Numbered from the stretch's first letter, positions 17,590 through 24,920 are shown. The stretch is 43,879 nucleotides of DNA from UBA1227 sp045599345 (GCA_045599345.1 JAZRVV010000028.1:1-43879); one strand, 5' to 3'. Numbers and translations are program-made. The notes: a model not told the origin generated them from the sequence alone.

Positions 17590-17622
17590 ATAAAAAAAGC
17601 GAGCTCTGTTGAGCCCGCCCTT
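17590..17622 (-). terminator. Terminator of rplU-rpmA
   Basis: In the minus direction GGCGGGCTC pairs with GAGCTCGCT around AACA (one G-U pair), followed by TTTTTTT. Confidence 0.88.
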
Positions 17623-17630
17623 TTAACTAA

Positions 17631-17894
17631 TTACTGTTCGTCTACTGCGTAAACAGAAACCTTTTTACGATCCTTGCCGAGACGCTCAAACTTAACGCGT
17701 CCGTCGATCTTTGCGAAGAGTGTGTCATCTGAACCACGGCCAACGTTGTTGCCTGGGTGGATGTGTGTTCCTCTCTGCTTTACAAGGATGTTGCCTGCAA
17801 GAACGTACTGACCGTCTGCACGCTTAACGCCGAGGCGTTTTGACTCTGAGTCACGACCATTTCTGGTAGAACCCATACCTTTCTTATGTGCCAT
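17631..17894 (-). CDS. rpmA: 50S ribosomal protein L27
   Basis: This is an 87-residue protein of the large subunit whose N-terminus reaches towards the peptidyl-transferase centre. The sequence from MAHKKGMGSTRNGRDSES through QRGTHIHPGNNVGRG is unmistakable. Many Firmicutes make L27 with an N-terminal extension cut off by the protease Prp, whose gene usually sits between rplU and rpmA. Here L27 starts directly at the mature-type AHKKG end and only 19 bases separate the two genes, so no prp is present. Confidence 0.98.
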   Translation of the reverse strand: MAHKKGMGSTRNGRDSESKRLGVKRADGQYVLAGNILVKQRGTHIHPGNNVGRGSDDTLFAKIDGRVKFERLGKDRKKVSVYAVDEQ

Positions 17895-17913
17895 AGAAAC
17901 TTACACTCCCTTC

Positions 17914-18438
17914 TTATTCAGCCTTTGTTGTTTTCTTTGCTGGAGCCTTCTTCTCAGCAGCTGGCTTCTTTTCAGCAGCTGGCTTCTTTGGAGCAGCAGC
18001 CTTCTTTTCAGCAGCTGGCTTCTTCTCAGCAGCAGCCTTTGGAGCAGCAGCCTTCTTTGGAGCAGCAGCCTTCTTCTCAGCAGCTGGCTTAGCTTCAGCT
18101 TTATCAGCAGCTGGTGCCTTTGCAGCCTTCTCAGCGATCTTTACGATTTCAAGCTGTGTGTATGGCTGACGATGGCCCATCTTACGTTTCTCGTTCTTCT
18201 TTGGCTTGTAAGTCATTACAAGTACTTTCTTTGCCTTGCCGTTCTTGAGAGCCTTTGCCTCAACAGTTGCACCCTTAACATAAGGAGTACCAACCTTGAT
18301 GCCCTTGTCAGAACCAATAGCAAGAACCTTGTCAAGTGTAACCTTAGCGTCTGCTTCTACGTCGAGCTTCTCAACGAAGATGATGTCGCCTTCAGAAACC
18401 TTGTACTGTTTTCCGCCTGTTTCTACAACTGCGTACAT
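17914..18438 (-). CDS. rplU: 50S ribosomal protein L21 with long Ala/Lys/Pro C-terminal tail
   Basis: Residues 1-104 are standard L21 (MYAVVETGGKQYKVSEGD through KRKMGHRQPYTQLEIVKI). Residues 105-174 add a 70-residue tail of AAEKKPAAEKK/AAPKK-type units, absent from ordinary L21 (about 103 aa). The tail is disordered and strongly basic, like histone H1 or mycobacterial HupB tails, and the DNA is an imperfect short tandem repeat. The frame is open to a single stop and matches the gene's codon style, so it is translated. It is first in the rplU-rpmA operon, behind a consensus promoter and a leader of about 90 bases. Confidence 0.97.
   Translation of the reverse strand: MYAVVETGGKQYKVSEGDIIFVEKLDVEADAKVTLDKVLAIGSDKGIKVGTPYVKGATVEAKALKNGKAKKVLVMTYKPKKNEKRKMGHRQPYTQLEIVKIAEKAAKAPAADKAEAKPAAEKKAAAPKKAAAPKAAAEKKPAAEKKAAAPKKPAAEKKPAAEKKAPAKKTTKAE
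17938..18110 (-). repeat. Imperfect tandem repeat encoding the L21 tail
   Basis: GCAGCTGGCTTCTT-like and GCAGCAGCCTTCTT-like units of about 12-15 bases recur more than ten times, in frame, encoding Ala/Lys/Pro/Glu blocks. Slippage at such a repeat could change tail length between strains. Confidence 0.85.
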
Positions 18439-18528
18439 GTGTTTTTCATTCCTTTTTTAAAGTCTCGCTACGATGGGTGAAATTGCTTTACTTATGGGCT
18501 TTCAAGGGCCCACCCAGAATATGCGGCA
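18439..18528 (-). ncRNA. Possible L21 leader in the rplU 5' UTR
   Basis: About 90 untranslated bases lie between the predicted start of transcription and rplU. They contain a hairpin, TGGGC-CCTTGAAA-GCCCA in the minus direction, and a purine-rich stretch AAAAAAGGAATG before the start. Firmicutes rplU genes often carry an autoregulatory L21 leader. Position and a strong hairpin fit, but I cannot confirm the consensus by eye. Confidence 0.45.
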
Positions 18529-18534
18529 ACGTGT

Positions 18535-18563
18535 ATTATAACACGCGTAATAAAAGGAGTCAA
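18535..18563 (-). promoter_or_regulatory. Promoter of rplU
   Basis: In the minus direction TTGACT (18558-18563) and TATAAT (18535-18540) are separated by exactly 17 bp. The -35 is part of the 3' arm of the preceding terminator stem. Confidence 0.9.
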
Positions 18564-18579
18564 GAAAAAACTTGACTCC
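18551..18579 (-). terminator. Terminator of the ymfF-ymfH-lgt operon
   Basis: In the minus direction GGAGTCAAG pairs with CTTGACTCC around TTTTTT, followed by TTTTATTA. The distal arm contains the rplU -35 box. Confidence 0.88.
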
Positions 18580-18591
18580 CTTACTCGCAAA

Positions 18592-18858
18592 TTATAAATG
18601 GCCGAGCGCCTTTCTCTTTTGCTTAATCTTCTTTTTGTTGAAGAATTGCTTTTTAAGGACCTTCTTAACTCTCTTTTGAGTCTTGGCCTTTTTCTTAGCC
18701 TTCTTCTTGGCCTTAACTGCTGCTTCTGCTGCAATCTGAGCCTTTTTCTTTTCTTCCTCTGCCTTTTTCTCAGCCTCGCGCTTTTCAGCCTTTGCCTTGG
18801 CTTTGAGTTCCTTTTTAGAAAGTTCTATGACTTCCTCATTCTTTTTCTTCTTGCTCAT
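18592..18858 (-). CDS. Small Lys/Ala/Glu-rich protein
   Basis: This is an 88-residue, highly basic protein. It has a charged N-terminus (MSKKKKNEEVIELSKKELKA), a long predicted helix of alternating K/A/E (about 15-55) and a very basic end (KKKIKQKRKALGHL). A GAGGAG site ten bases before the ATG and tight overlap with the end of lgt (23 bases) support real translation in the ymfF-ymfH-lgt operon. The antisense frame is Leu-rich but is only the complement of Lys codons. I do not recognise a family; nucleic-acid or ribosome binding is plausible from charge alone. Confidence 0.72.
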   Translation of the reverse strand: MSKKKKNEEVIELSKKELKAKAKAEKREAEKKAEEEKKKAQIAAEAAVKAKKKAKKKAKTQKRVKKVLKKQFFNKKKIKQKRKALGHL

Positions 18859-19756
18859 CGCTGTCTATCTCCTCTGTATCAAAGTCAGTTGTCTTATGTC
18901 TTACTAAGTTCACAATTAATATTACCAAACATACCACGCAAAGTGCAATAGATAAAATCTGTGAAACCCTAATATCTGTTCCTGGGAAGTAGAGGCTGTC
19001 GGTACGGAGGCCCTCTACGATACCGCGCTCAAGGCCATACCATGCGCCGTATGTGAGCGCGATTTGGCCGCGGTACTTGCGATGATTCCTAAAAAGGAAG
19101 TAGAGAAGTACAAAGCCAATGATGCACCAGATTGACTCGTAGAGGAATGTTGGGTGCACACCCTCATAAGGGTCAACGGTCATGTTGTGCTCCACCATAA
19201 AGTCCTGGTGGTCGATAAGGTACTCTGTTGTCTTGTCACTAATCATGCCCCAAGGAAGAGTGGTGTTATATCCAAATGCTTCCTGATTTGCAAAGTTGCC
19301 CCAGCGGCCAAAGCCCTGGCCGATTAGGAAACCGACGGAGGCCAAGTCAAGGCAGTCAAGCACAGGCAGTTTGCGAACCTTGCAAACTATTGCCGATGCG
19401 ATGATTGCTCCTATTACGCCTCCGTATATGGCGAGGCCTCCCTCGCCGATATTGAGTATGTGAGACGGATTTGCAAGGTAGTAGTCAAGATTGAAGAGCA
19501 CGTAGTATGCGCGTGCACCAATGATGCCACCTACTGTACCCCAGATGATTGCGTCATAGAGCGCATCAACATCAATCTTGGCACGTTTTGCAAGTCTGGT
19601 ACAGAAAACAAGCGCAAGCAAATATCCTGTAGCAATCAAAACGCCGTACCACTTGATTGAGAAATCCATCGAACCTATTGAGAAATCAACAAGTGTGGAT
19701 GGAATTGAAAATCCACGTCTTATAGCGTTGAAATATACAACGGTGTAATCACTCAT
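18836..19756 (-). CDS. lgt: Prolipoprotein diacylglyceryl transferase
   Basis: This 306-residue membrane enzyme moves diacylglycerol from phosphatidylglycerol to the lipobox Cys of prolipoproteins. Family motifs are present: EGGLAIYGGVIGA, the signature GRWGNFANQEAFG, HPTFLYESIW, and GLERGIVEGLRTDSLY near the C-terminus, spread over about seven membrane segments. It ends in an acidic tail (DTEEIDSDEQEEKE). The ATG follows ymfH by five bases behind GGAGTAA. Substrates in this window include the binding protein at 11046-11798 and the transporter subunit at 35325-37598. Confidence 0.96.
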   Translation of the reverse strand: MSDYTVVYFNAIRRGFSIPSTLVDFSIGSMDFSIKWYGVLIATGYLLALVFCTRLAKRAKIDVDALYDAIIWGTVGGIIGARAYYVLFNLDYYLANPSHILNIGEGGLAIYGGVIGAIIASAIVCKVRKLPVLDCLDLASVGFLIGQGFGRWGNFANQEAFGYNTTLPWGMISDKTTEYLIDHQDFMVEHNMTVDPYEGVHPTFLYESIWCIIGFVLLYFLFRNHRKYRGQIALTYGAWYGLERGIVEGLRTDSLYFPGTDIRVSQILSIALCVVCLVILIVNLVRHKTTDFDTEEIDSDEQEEKE

Positions 19757-19761
19757 ACAAA

Positions 19762-21012
19762 TTACTCCTTTGGCAAAACAACTGACAATGTGCAGTTGTT
19801 AACATCGAACTGTTCCTTAAATCTCTCGTTGGCCTCATCCAGTGTGATTGACTTGTATACATCTATCTCGTCAAAGAGTTTAAAGCCCTCAAAGCTTGAA
19901 AGTACAAGCTCGTTTGCAAGTCCGTCAATGTCATTGTAGTCCATAATTGCACGGCCGTAATGAGAGCGACGGATGCGTTCAAAGTCATCCTCATTGATGC
20001 CATTTTGGAAGACATCTTTGATGCGGAGTTTAATCTCCTCTGCTACGTACTGTGGTTCACGGCTGTCGCCCGTGAACATTGTCATCCTAAATCCTGGACC
20101 TGTGAAATACTCACCGCCAAAGCTCTGTGAGATATATCCATCACCAAGGAGTTTGTTATAAAACTCTGTTGTCTCACCAAAGACACAGTCAAGAATCAAT
20201 GATGAGAGGATTTTCTCTCGAAGGCTTGGCCTCTCGTCATATGTCTGTTCCTTGAAACCGAGTGCGAACTGTGGCATGGCAACTGCCATGTGCTCCTCGA
20301 TATAGGCCTGGCCGACCTCGTAAGGCTCGTCAAAGTGACGAGTCACGCGTGCGCCAGAGGCCTTTTCTGAGCCGAGCACCGAATCCACCACAGCGAGCAC
20401 TTCCTCTACGCTTGTGTTACCTACACAAGCGAGCGCCATGTTAGAAAGGCTGTAGAATTTATCAATGCAGGAGTAGAGCATATCAGCAGTAATTTCTGCG
20501 ATACTCTCAACTGTGCCAGCAATATCAATGCGAACAGGATGCTTTTGATAAGCGGCACGAAGGAGGTTAAAGAGAACCTGCCATGATGGCTCATCCTGGT
20601 ACATTCTAATCTCTTGACCGATGATACCCTGTTCCTTCCTTACTGTCTCCTCAGTAAAGTAAGGATGAGTTACAAATTCGAGCAAAATCTTGAGGTTGTC
20701 CTTAAAGTTGTCACCACAACTAAAGAGGTAACATGTCCTGTCAAATGTTGTGTAGGCATTTGCATTTGCGCCTGTCTGCGCAAAGAGTTGAAATGCATCA
20801 ACCTCATCAGACTCAAAGAGCTTGTGCTCCAAGAAGTGTGCTGTGCCGTTTGGAATACCATCAGCATCTATTGAGCCATAGTCAGTCCCAAAAATGGCAT
20901 ATGTAGAGGAGTATCCTGTTTTTGGATAGACAAATATCTTGAGTCCTGTGTCGTGTGTTATCTCAAAGTATGAGCTGTCGAGCAACTCATTCTTAATTTC
21001 ACGTATTTCCAT
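19762..21012 (-). CDS. ymfH: M16-family metallopeptidase, YmfH type
   Basis: This 416-residue pitrilysin-family protein keeps the inverted zinc motif HFLEH (residues 59-63, in GTAHFLEHKLFE), with the distal Glu likely in the following helix region (RKEQGIIGQEIRMYQDEPSW). It is therefore probably an active peptidase. It overlaps by one base (TAATG) the gene for an inactive homologue, so the two are likely made together as a heterodimer, as expected of YmfF/YmfH pairs. Firmicutes annotations link this pair to EF-P 5-aminopentanol modification, but no ymfI is nearby. lgt follows after five bases. Confidence 0.88.
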   Translation of the reverse strand: MEIREIKNELLDSSYFEITHDTGLKIFVYPKTGYSSTYAIFGTDYGSIDADGIPNGTAHFLEHKLFESDEVDAFQLFAQTGANANAYTTFDRTCYLFSCGDNFKDNLKILLEFVTHPYFTEETVRKEQGIIGQEIRMYQDEPSWQVLFNLLRAAYQKHPVRIDIAGTVESIAEITADMLYSCIDKFYSLSNMALACVGNTSVEEVLAVVDSVLGSEKASGARVTRHFDEPYEVGQAYIEEHMAVAMPQFALGFKEQTYDERPSLREKILSSLILDCVFGETTEFYNKLLGDGYISQSFGGEYFTGPGFRMTMFTGDSREPQYVAEEIKLRIKDVFQNGINEDDFERIRRSHYGRAIMDYNDIDGLANELVLSSFEGFKLFDEIDVYKSITLDEANERFKEQFDVNNCTLSVVLPKE

Positions 21013-22286
21013 TACTCTACCTCCTCTTTTCCGATGAGAAGATATATTGTATCAAGGGTGACAGCAGCTGCTGCCTCCTTGACCTCATCAAGTGTAATAG
21101 CGCCAAGTCGTTCTGCGTGCTGCTCTGGTGTCTCGATCTCATCATCCATAATCTGTGAGAAGAGCCATCCATCGATGTCCTCTGGTGTGTCGCACACCGT
21201 CTTGCTTGTGTCGACAATCGAACGCTTGGACATCGCAAGGTCATCCTCAGTAGCATTTTCAGCGACATATCTAAGCTGGTTTTGAATTTCAGCTATCGCA
21301 GTTTCTGCGTTCTCATTTTCAATACCGCTTTGAACTACGATAAAGCCCTTGTTGCGGAATACGCGAGCGGAGCAATAGTAGCAAAGGCTCATCTGCTCGC
21401 GCACCACGGAGAAGAGGCGGCTGTATGTGCCACCGCCAAAGAGGTCGCACATTAATTTGATCTTTGGATAATCAGACTCATCCATCATGCCCGCTCTAAA
21501 TCCCATTACGAGCTTGCCCTGATTTACTACCATTTCCTCCTCGACACGGCGAGGCTCCTCTGCCTCATACTGTACAGCGGTAAAGAGCATAACAGGGTTA
21601 CGCTCGATACCATCGAGGTAGGACGAGAGCAAATCTGCGACAGCAGTCGCGTCAACCGAGCCGGCAACATTTACTTGGATGCGACCGCCAGAAATAGCAG
21701 CCTTGTAGGCGCTATAGAGCGACTCGCCAGAAACTGAGGAAAGTCCTTCCTCAGTACCAAGTACATTGAGTGCATACGGCTCGCCGTCAAACATCTCCTC
21801 AATCATTCGATTGAGAGCGTATCTGCGCTTGTCATTTTTCTCAGTGATGAGGCGCTCGAGTGCAAGCCTGCGCTCCGCCTCAACCTCTGACTCCAAAAAA
21901 GCATCTCCAGATACATTTGGACTAAATATTACATCAAACAAAAGCTTGGCACACGAGAGCAAGATGTCCTCATCATCAAACGAGAACTTGTTACCTATCA
22001 TCGACATTGCAATACGGAGGACGTGAGCGTCACCGTACTTTGCAACAGATGGTGTAAGTGTTGCACCATAGAGTGTTGCAAGCTTTTTGTTAAGTTCAAT
22101 ATATGATGGATAGTCCTTGGTCGAACGATTCAAAATAAATGGAATCATAGCATTGTTGCTGACACCATTTGGATCAAGTGGTACCGCAATGTTAAAGGAT
22201 ATCCTGCTAGTTGTAAAACGGTCTGTCTCATATGAGCAGACGCGTACGCCACTGGCAACTTCTACTGTCTTGAATGTATTTTTCAT
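21012..22286 (-). CDS. ymfF: M16-family peptidase homologue without zinc motif, YmfF type
   Basis: This 424-residue protein has the two M16 repeats (N-terminal MKNTFKTVEVASGVRVCSYE; C-terminal domain near LVMGFRAGMMDESDYPKIKL and LFGGGTYSRLFSVVREQMSL). At the place where HxxEH is expected it reads PFILNRSTKDYPS, so it cannot bind zinc in the usual way. Such inactive subunits pair with an active M16 peptidase, here the downstream ymfH product. It has a GGAGAAGGAGT site and heads the operon ymfF-ymfH-lgt-small basic protein. Confidence 0.87.
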   Translation of the reverse strand: MKNTFKTVEVASGVRVCSYETDRFTTSRISFNIAVPLDPNGVSNNAMIPFILNRSTKDYPSYIELNKKLATLYGATLTPSVAKYGDAHVLRIAMSMIGNKFSFDDEDILLSCAKLLFDVIFSPNVSGDAFLESEVEAERRLALERLITEKNDKRRYALNRMIEEMFDGEPYALNVLGTEEGLSSVSGESLYSAYKAAISGGRIQVNVAGSVDATAVADLLSSYLDGIERNPVMLFTAVQYEAEEPRRVEEEMVVNQGKLVMGFRAGMMDESDYPKIKLMCDLFGGGTYSRLFSVVREQMSLCYYCSARVFRNKGFIVVQSGIENENAETAIAEIQNQLRYVAENATEDDLAMSKRSIVDTSKTVCDTPEDIDGWLFSQIMDDEIETPEQHAERLGAITLDEVKEAAAAVTLDTIYLLIGKEEVE

Positions 22287-22333
22287 AATACACTCCTTCT
22301 CCTAAAAATATAATAAAGATTTTATCACAAAGT

Positions 22334-22362
22334 TTGATACTTTACCATAGTTTTGATATAAT
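22334..22362 (+). promoter_or_regulatory. Promoter of yhaM-prmA
   Basis: TTGATA (22334-22339) and TATAAT (22357-22362) are separated by exactly 17 bp, 20 bases before the start codon. Confidence 0.88.
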
Positions 22363-22381
22363 CAAGAGCGAGGTGTTTTTA

Positions 22382-23353
22382 ATGAATTTTAAACCAATTA
22401 AAGAAGGTAGCGACAAGGTTGATGGTTTCGCTCTCGTAAAACAAGCGGAAGTGAAAACATCAAGCAAAGGTGGCAAATACCTAGACATAGATTTAGCAGA
22501 CAAAGACGGCGAAATCAACGGTAAATACTGGGACTTTGAGGATGGCGAGTACAAGCCGGGCGACCTTGTAAAGGTTCGCGGCACCATCTCCGAGTACAAT
22601 GGCAGGCCACAGATGAGGATCGAGCTCATCCGCCTTGCAACATTCCAGGATAATGTAAACGTTTCTGACTATGTAAGGTCCGCTGACTATAAGTCAGAGG
22701 ATATGTTTGCAAAAATTTGCGAAATTATCTGTCGCTTTAGCGATGAGGACTTAAAGAAGATTTGTCTCAAGGTATATGAGGACAACAAGGAAAAGCTCCT
22801 CTATTACCCAGCAGCACTCAGGCTCCACCACGCTATGCTTGGCGGCCTTTTGTTACACACACTGTCAATCATGACGACAGCACTCAAGGTATGTGAGGTC
22901 TATCCACAAATTGACAAGGACCTCCTTGTTGCAGGTGCTGCCCTTCACGACATCGGCAAGCTCGTTGAGATTGAGTCCTCAACACTTGGCGTTGCAAGTG
23001 ATTACTCAGTGGACGGCAACCTTGTCGGCCACCTTGTACGTGGTGCTTTCATCGTTCGCAAGACTGGCGAGGAGCTAGGAATCGATGAGGAAAAGATAAG
23101 GCTCCTCGAGCACATGCTCCTCTCACACCACGGCAACCCAGAATACGGCGCTGCCGTACGCCCAATGTTCCTCGAGGCAACTGTACTCAATATGCTTGAT
23201 GACCTAGATGCCAAGATTTACGAGATTTCAGAGTTTGCCTCAGGAGTTGAGCCTGGTGAGTTCACACAACGTCAGTGGGCACTTGATAACATAAGAGTCT
23301 ATAATCACGGCCGCAAGGAAATAAAACCTTTGGCCAATTTAATCGAGGAATAG
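22382..23353 (+). CDS. yhaM: 3'-5' exoribonuclease YhaM family (OB fold plus HD domain)
   Basis: The 323-residue protein has an N-terminal OB-fold (about 1-85, including GKYLDIDLADKDGEINGKYW and PGDLVKVRGTISEYNGRPQM) and an HD metal-binding domain (about 125-300). Metal ligands lie in RLHHAMLGGLLLHT, HDIGKLVE and MLLSHHGNPEYG. YhaM trims RNA and single-stranded DNA 3' ends in a metal-dependent way; the usual length is about 314. An earlier in-frame ATG at 22334 would overlap the promoter; the start at 22382 has GAGGTG six bases upstream. It is co-transcribed with prmA. Confidence 0.92.
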   Translation: MNFKPIKEGSDKVDGFALVKQAEVKTSSKGGKYLDIDLADKDGEINGKYWDFEDGEYKPGDLVKVRGTISEYNGRPQMRIELIRLATFQDNVNVSDYVRSADYKSEDMFAKICEIICRFSDEDLKKICLKVYEDNKEKLLYYPAALRLHHAMLGGLLLHTLSIMTTALKVCEVYPQIDKDLLVAGAALHDIGKLVEIESSTLGVASDYSVDGNLVGHLVRGAFIVRKTGEELGIDEEKIRLLEHMLLSHHGNPEYGAAVRPMFLEATVLNMLDDLDAKIYEISEFASGVEPGEFTQRQWALDNIRVYNHGRKEIKPLANLIEE

Positions 23354-23354
23354 T

Positions 23355-24311
23355 ATGAGCGACAACAATGCTTATATCAACTTTGGTCCAGACGCTGACT
23401 GGACCGAAATCAAGATAAAAATAAATGCCGATGACATCGACCGTGTGGCGGATATCGCCAACATGACCGTGCCATACGGCATCTATATTGAGGACTATCG
23501 CACCTTGGAGGAGGAGTCCTGGGAAATAGCCCACATCGACCTCATCGATGAGGAGCTACTTCAAAAGGACAAAGACATCGGCTACATTCACATCTATATC
23601 AAACCAGATGAGAATCCAGCCGAGGCAATCTCCTTCCTCACCGACAGGTTAAACTCAGAAAGAATAGAAAACGAAATAGATCAAAGCCTCATCAAAAATG
23701 AGGACTGGCAAAACAATTGGAAGCGCAACTTCCATCCAATCGAGATTGGTCAAAAGCTCGCTATCTGCCCATCATGGGAAACGGACTATAATCCACAGGA
23801 TAGGAAAGTCCTAATGCTCGAGCCAGGCCTTGCCTTTGGTACCGGCACTCACAACACCACCCGCCTTTGCCTTGAGACACTCGAGCAAAAAATCAACGGT
23901 GGTGAGGAAGTCTTGGACCTCGGCTGCGGCTCTGGTATATTGGCACTTTCAGCCTTGCTCCTTGGCGCCAAAAACGCCGTAGGTGTGGACATTGACGAGC
24001 TCGCAACCAAGACAGCAATCGAGAATGGCAAGGCAAATGCCTTTGCAGAGCCGGAATACAGGATATACTGTGGCGATATGACAGAGCAAGTAAAGGGCCA
24101 ATTCGACGTAGTTGTGGCAAATATCGTCGCTGACATCATCATCCTCTTCTGTCAAAACGCAAGACAGTTTATGAAACCAAATGGCATCTTTATTGTCTCT
24201 GGCATCATTGATTCAAGGGAGCAAGATGTCTTGGACGCTTTCAACAAGTACGGCTTCAAAATACTGGAGCGACACCAGAGCGAGAACTGGCTCTGCTTCG
24301 TTCTAGGTTAA
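23355..24311 (+). CDS. prmA: Ribosomal protein L11 methyltransferase
   Basis: This 318-residue SAM-dependent enzyme methylates lysines and the N-terminus of L11. The N-terminal substrate-recognition domain (1-120) is followed by the signature LEPGLAFGTGTHNTTRLCLE, SAM-binding LDLGCGSGILALSALLLGA, acidic VGVDIDELA, and NIVADIIILF corresponding to the catalytic NI(L)A motif. It starts one base after the yhaM stop and uses GAGG in the end of yhaM. Its terminator has been split by an IS3-family insertion immediately downstream. Confidence 0.96.
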   Translation: MSDNNAYINFGPDADWTEIKIKINADDIDRVADIANMTVPYGIYIEDYRTLEEESWEIAHIDLIDEELLQKDKDIGYIHIYIKPDENPAEAISFLTDRLNSERIENEIDQSLIKNEDWQNNWKRNFHPIEIGQKLAICPSWETDYNPQDRKVLMLEPGLAFGTGTHNTTRLCLETLEQKINGGEEVLDLGCGSGILALSALLLGAKNAVGVDIDELATKTAIENGKANAFAEPEYRIYCGDMTEQVKGQFDVVVANIVADIIILFCQNARQFMKPNGIFIVSGIIDSREQDVLDAFNKYGFKILERHQSENWLCFVLG

Positions 24312-24321
24312 ACAAAAAATT

Positions 24322-24335
24322 AAGGGCAGCCATTG
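24322..24335 (+). terminator. Left arm of the disrupted prmA/ade terminator plus target repeat
   Basis: AAGGGCAGCC (24322-24331) is the exact complement of GGCTGCCCTT at 25804-25813, on the far side of the IS. ATTG follows here and also borders the other end. Joined without the IS, these give a ten-bp stem with an ATT loop, flanked by AAAAAATT on the left and TTTCTT on the right: a bidirectional terminator between convergent genes. Confidence 0.9.
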
Positions 24336-24362
24336 TGAAGGTGTAAGATGAAAGTAGACACT
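24336..24362 (+). repeat. IS3-family left inverted repeat
   Basis: It begins TGAAGGTGTAAGATG and ends AAAGTAGACACT; the partner is at 25774-25800. Confidence 0.93.
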
Positions 24363-24386
24363 TAAAAGTGTCTACTTTCTTTTTTT
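24351..24386 (+). terminator. Terminator hairpin carried by the IS left end
   Basis: AAAGTAGACACTT (24351-24363) pairs with AAGTGTCTACTTT (24366-24378), followed by CTTTTTTT. It uses the inner part of the inverted repeat. It would stop prmA read-through from entering the transposase genes and stands in for the terminator that the insertion split. Confidence 0.88.
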
Positions 24387-24400
24387 GTGTAGCACAATCA

Positions 24401-24497
24401 AAACAGAAGTAAAGGTACGCTGCGCTCTAAGACCTTGACTTCTGTTTATGCTTGCGCTACTGTCCAATTATCGGAAGCAAAGCAAAACTTTGCTTCC
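24401..24497 (+). other. Two further hairpins in the transposase leader
   Basis: The segment 24401-24416 pairs with 24432-24447 (15 of 16 bases). A second stem of ten bp, GGAAGCAAAG (24473-24482) with CTTTGCTTCC (24488-24497), ends just before the orfA ribosome-binding site. They could block translation of read-through transcripts, a common self-limiting feature of IS elements. Confidence 0.7.
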
Positions 24498-24530
24498 ACC
24501 ATTTCAAATTTTAAGAAGGAGGTTAGTCTG

Positions 24531-24920
24531 ATGAGCGATATCGGCAAGAGAAAAACAAACTATCAGCCAGAAACAAAAATTAAATATGCTAAAATGCTTG
24601 CCAATGGAGAAGCAAGTTCTAGAGAAGTTGCCGCAGAATTAGGTACAGGCACATCAACAGTTATACGGTGGCAAGATCAATATTTAAAATATGGCGAAGA
24701 TTATTTTTTTGAAGAGCATAGAGGAAATAAAAGTGGCAATTTGTATGCTGCTCTTCACACTAGCAAAAGTTTAACAAAAATGGAAAGACTTGAATTAGAA
24801 AACGCAAAACTTAAAGCAGAAAATATGAAATTAAAAAAAGAATATATGGTGAAAGGAGCTGGTGCCTACAGGGAGAGCGTTTTAGAAAAAGAAAGACATA
24901 TGAAATCATCGAAGAAATGA
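24531..24920 (+). CDS. IS3-family OrfA (DNA-binding subunit)
   Basis: The 129-residue protein has an N-terminal helix-turn-helix (about 15-55, YAKMLANGEASSREVAAELG then TSTVIRWQDQYL) and a C-terminal leucine-zipper-like helix (LELENAKLKAENMKLKKE). OrfA recognises the IS ends. The start at 24531 has GGAGG eight bases upstream; a longer frame from 24435 passes through leader hairpins and is rejected. A run of seven A at 24833-24839 could allow -1 slippage into the orfB frame. Confidence 0.92.
   Translation: MSDIGKRKTNYQPETKIKYAKMLANGEASSREVAAELGTGTSTVIRWQDQYLKYGEDYFFEEHRGNKSGNLYAALHTSKSLTKMERLELENAKLKAENMKLKKEYMVKGAGAYRESVLEKERHMKSSKK
24833..24840 (+). promoter_or_regulatory. Candidate -1 ribosomal frameshift site
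   Basis: Seven A followed by G, with the orfA frame reading TTA AAA AAA GAA, fits the A_AAA_AAA slippery pattern. The -1 frame is open from here through 24917 into orfB, encoding RIYGERSWCLQGERFRKRKT-type sequence that resembles the usual N-terminal region of IS3 transposases. Confidence 0.7.

Noticed and set aside
17938..18110. Regular short repeats that at first resemble a repeat array such as CRISPR
   Set aside because: Units are 12-15 bases, contiguous without unique spacers, and encode the in-frame L21 tail.
18598..18951. Leucine-rich open frame on the plus strand
   Set aside because: It is the complement of the Lys-rich gene and the end of lgt, lacks a ribosome-binding site and follows from AAG/AAA codons on the other strand.
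24435..24530. Longer OrfA starting at 24435
   Set aside because: The added 32 residues are translated hairpin sequence; GGAGG directly precedes the ATG at 24531.
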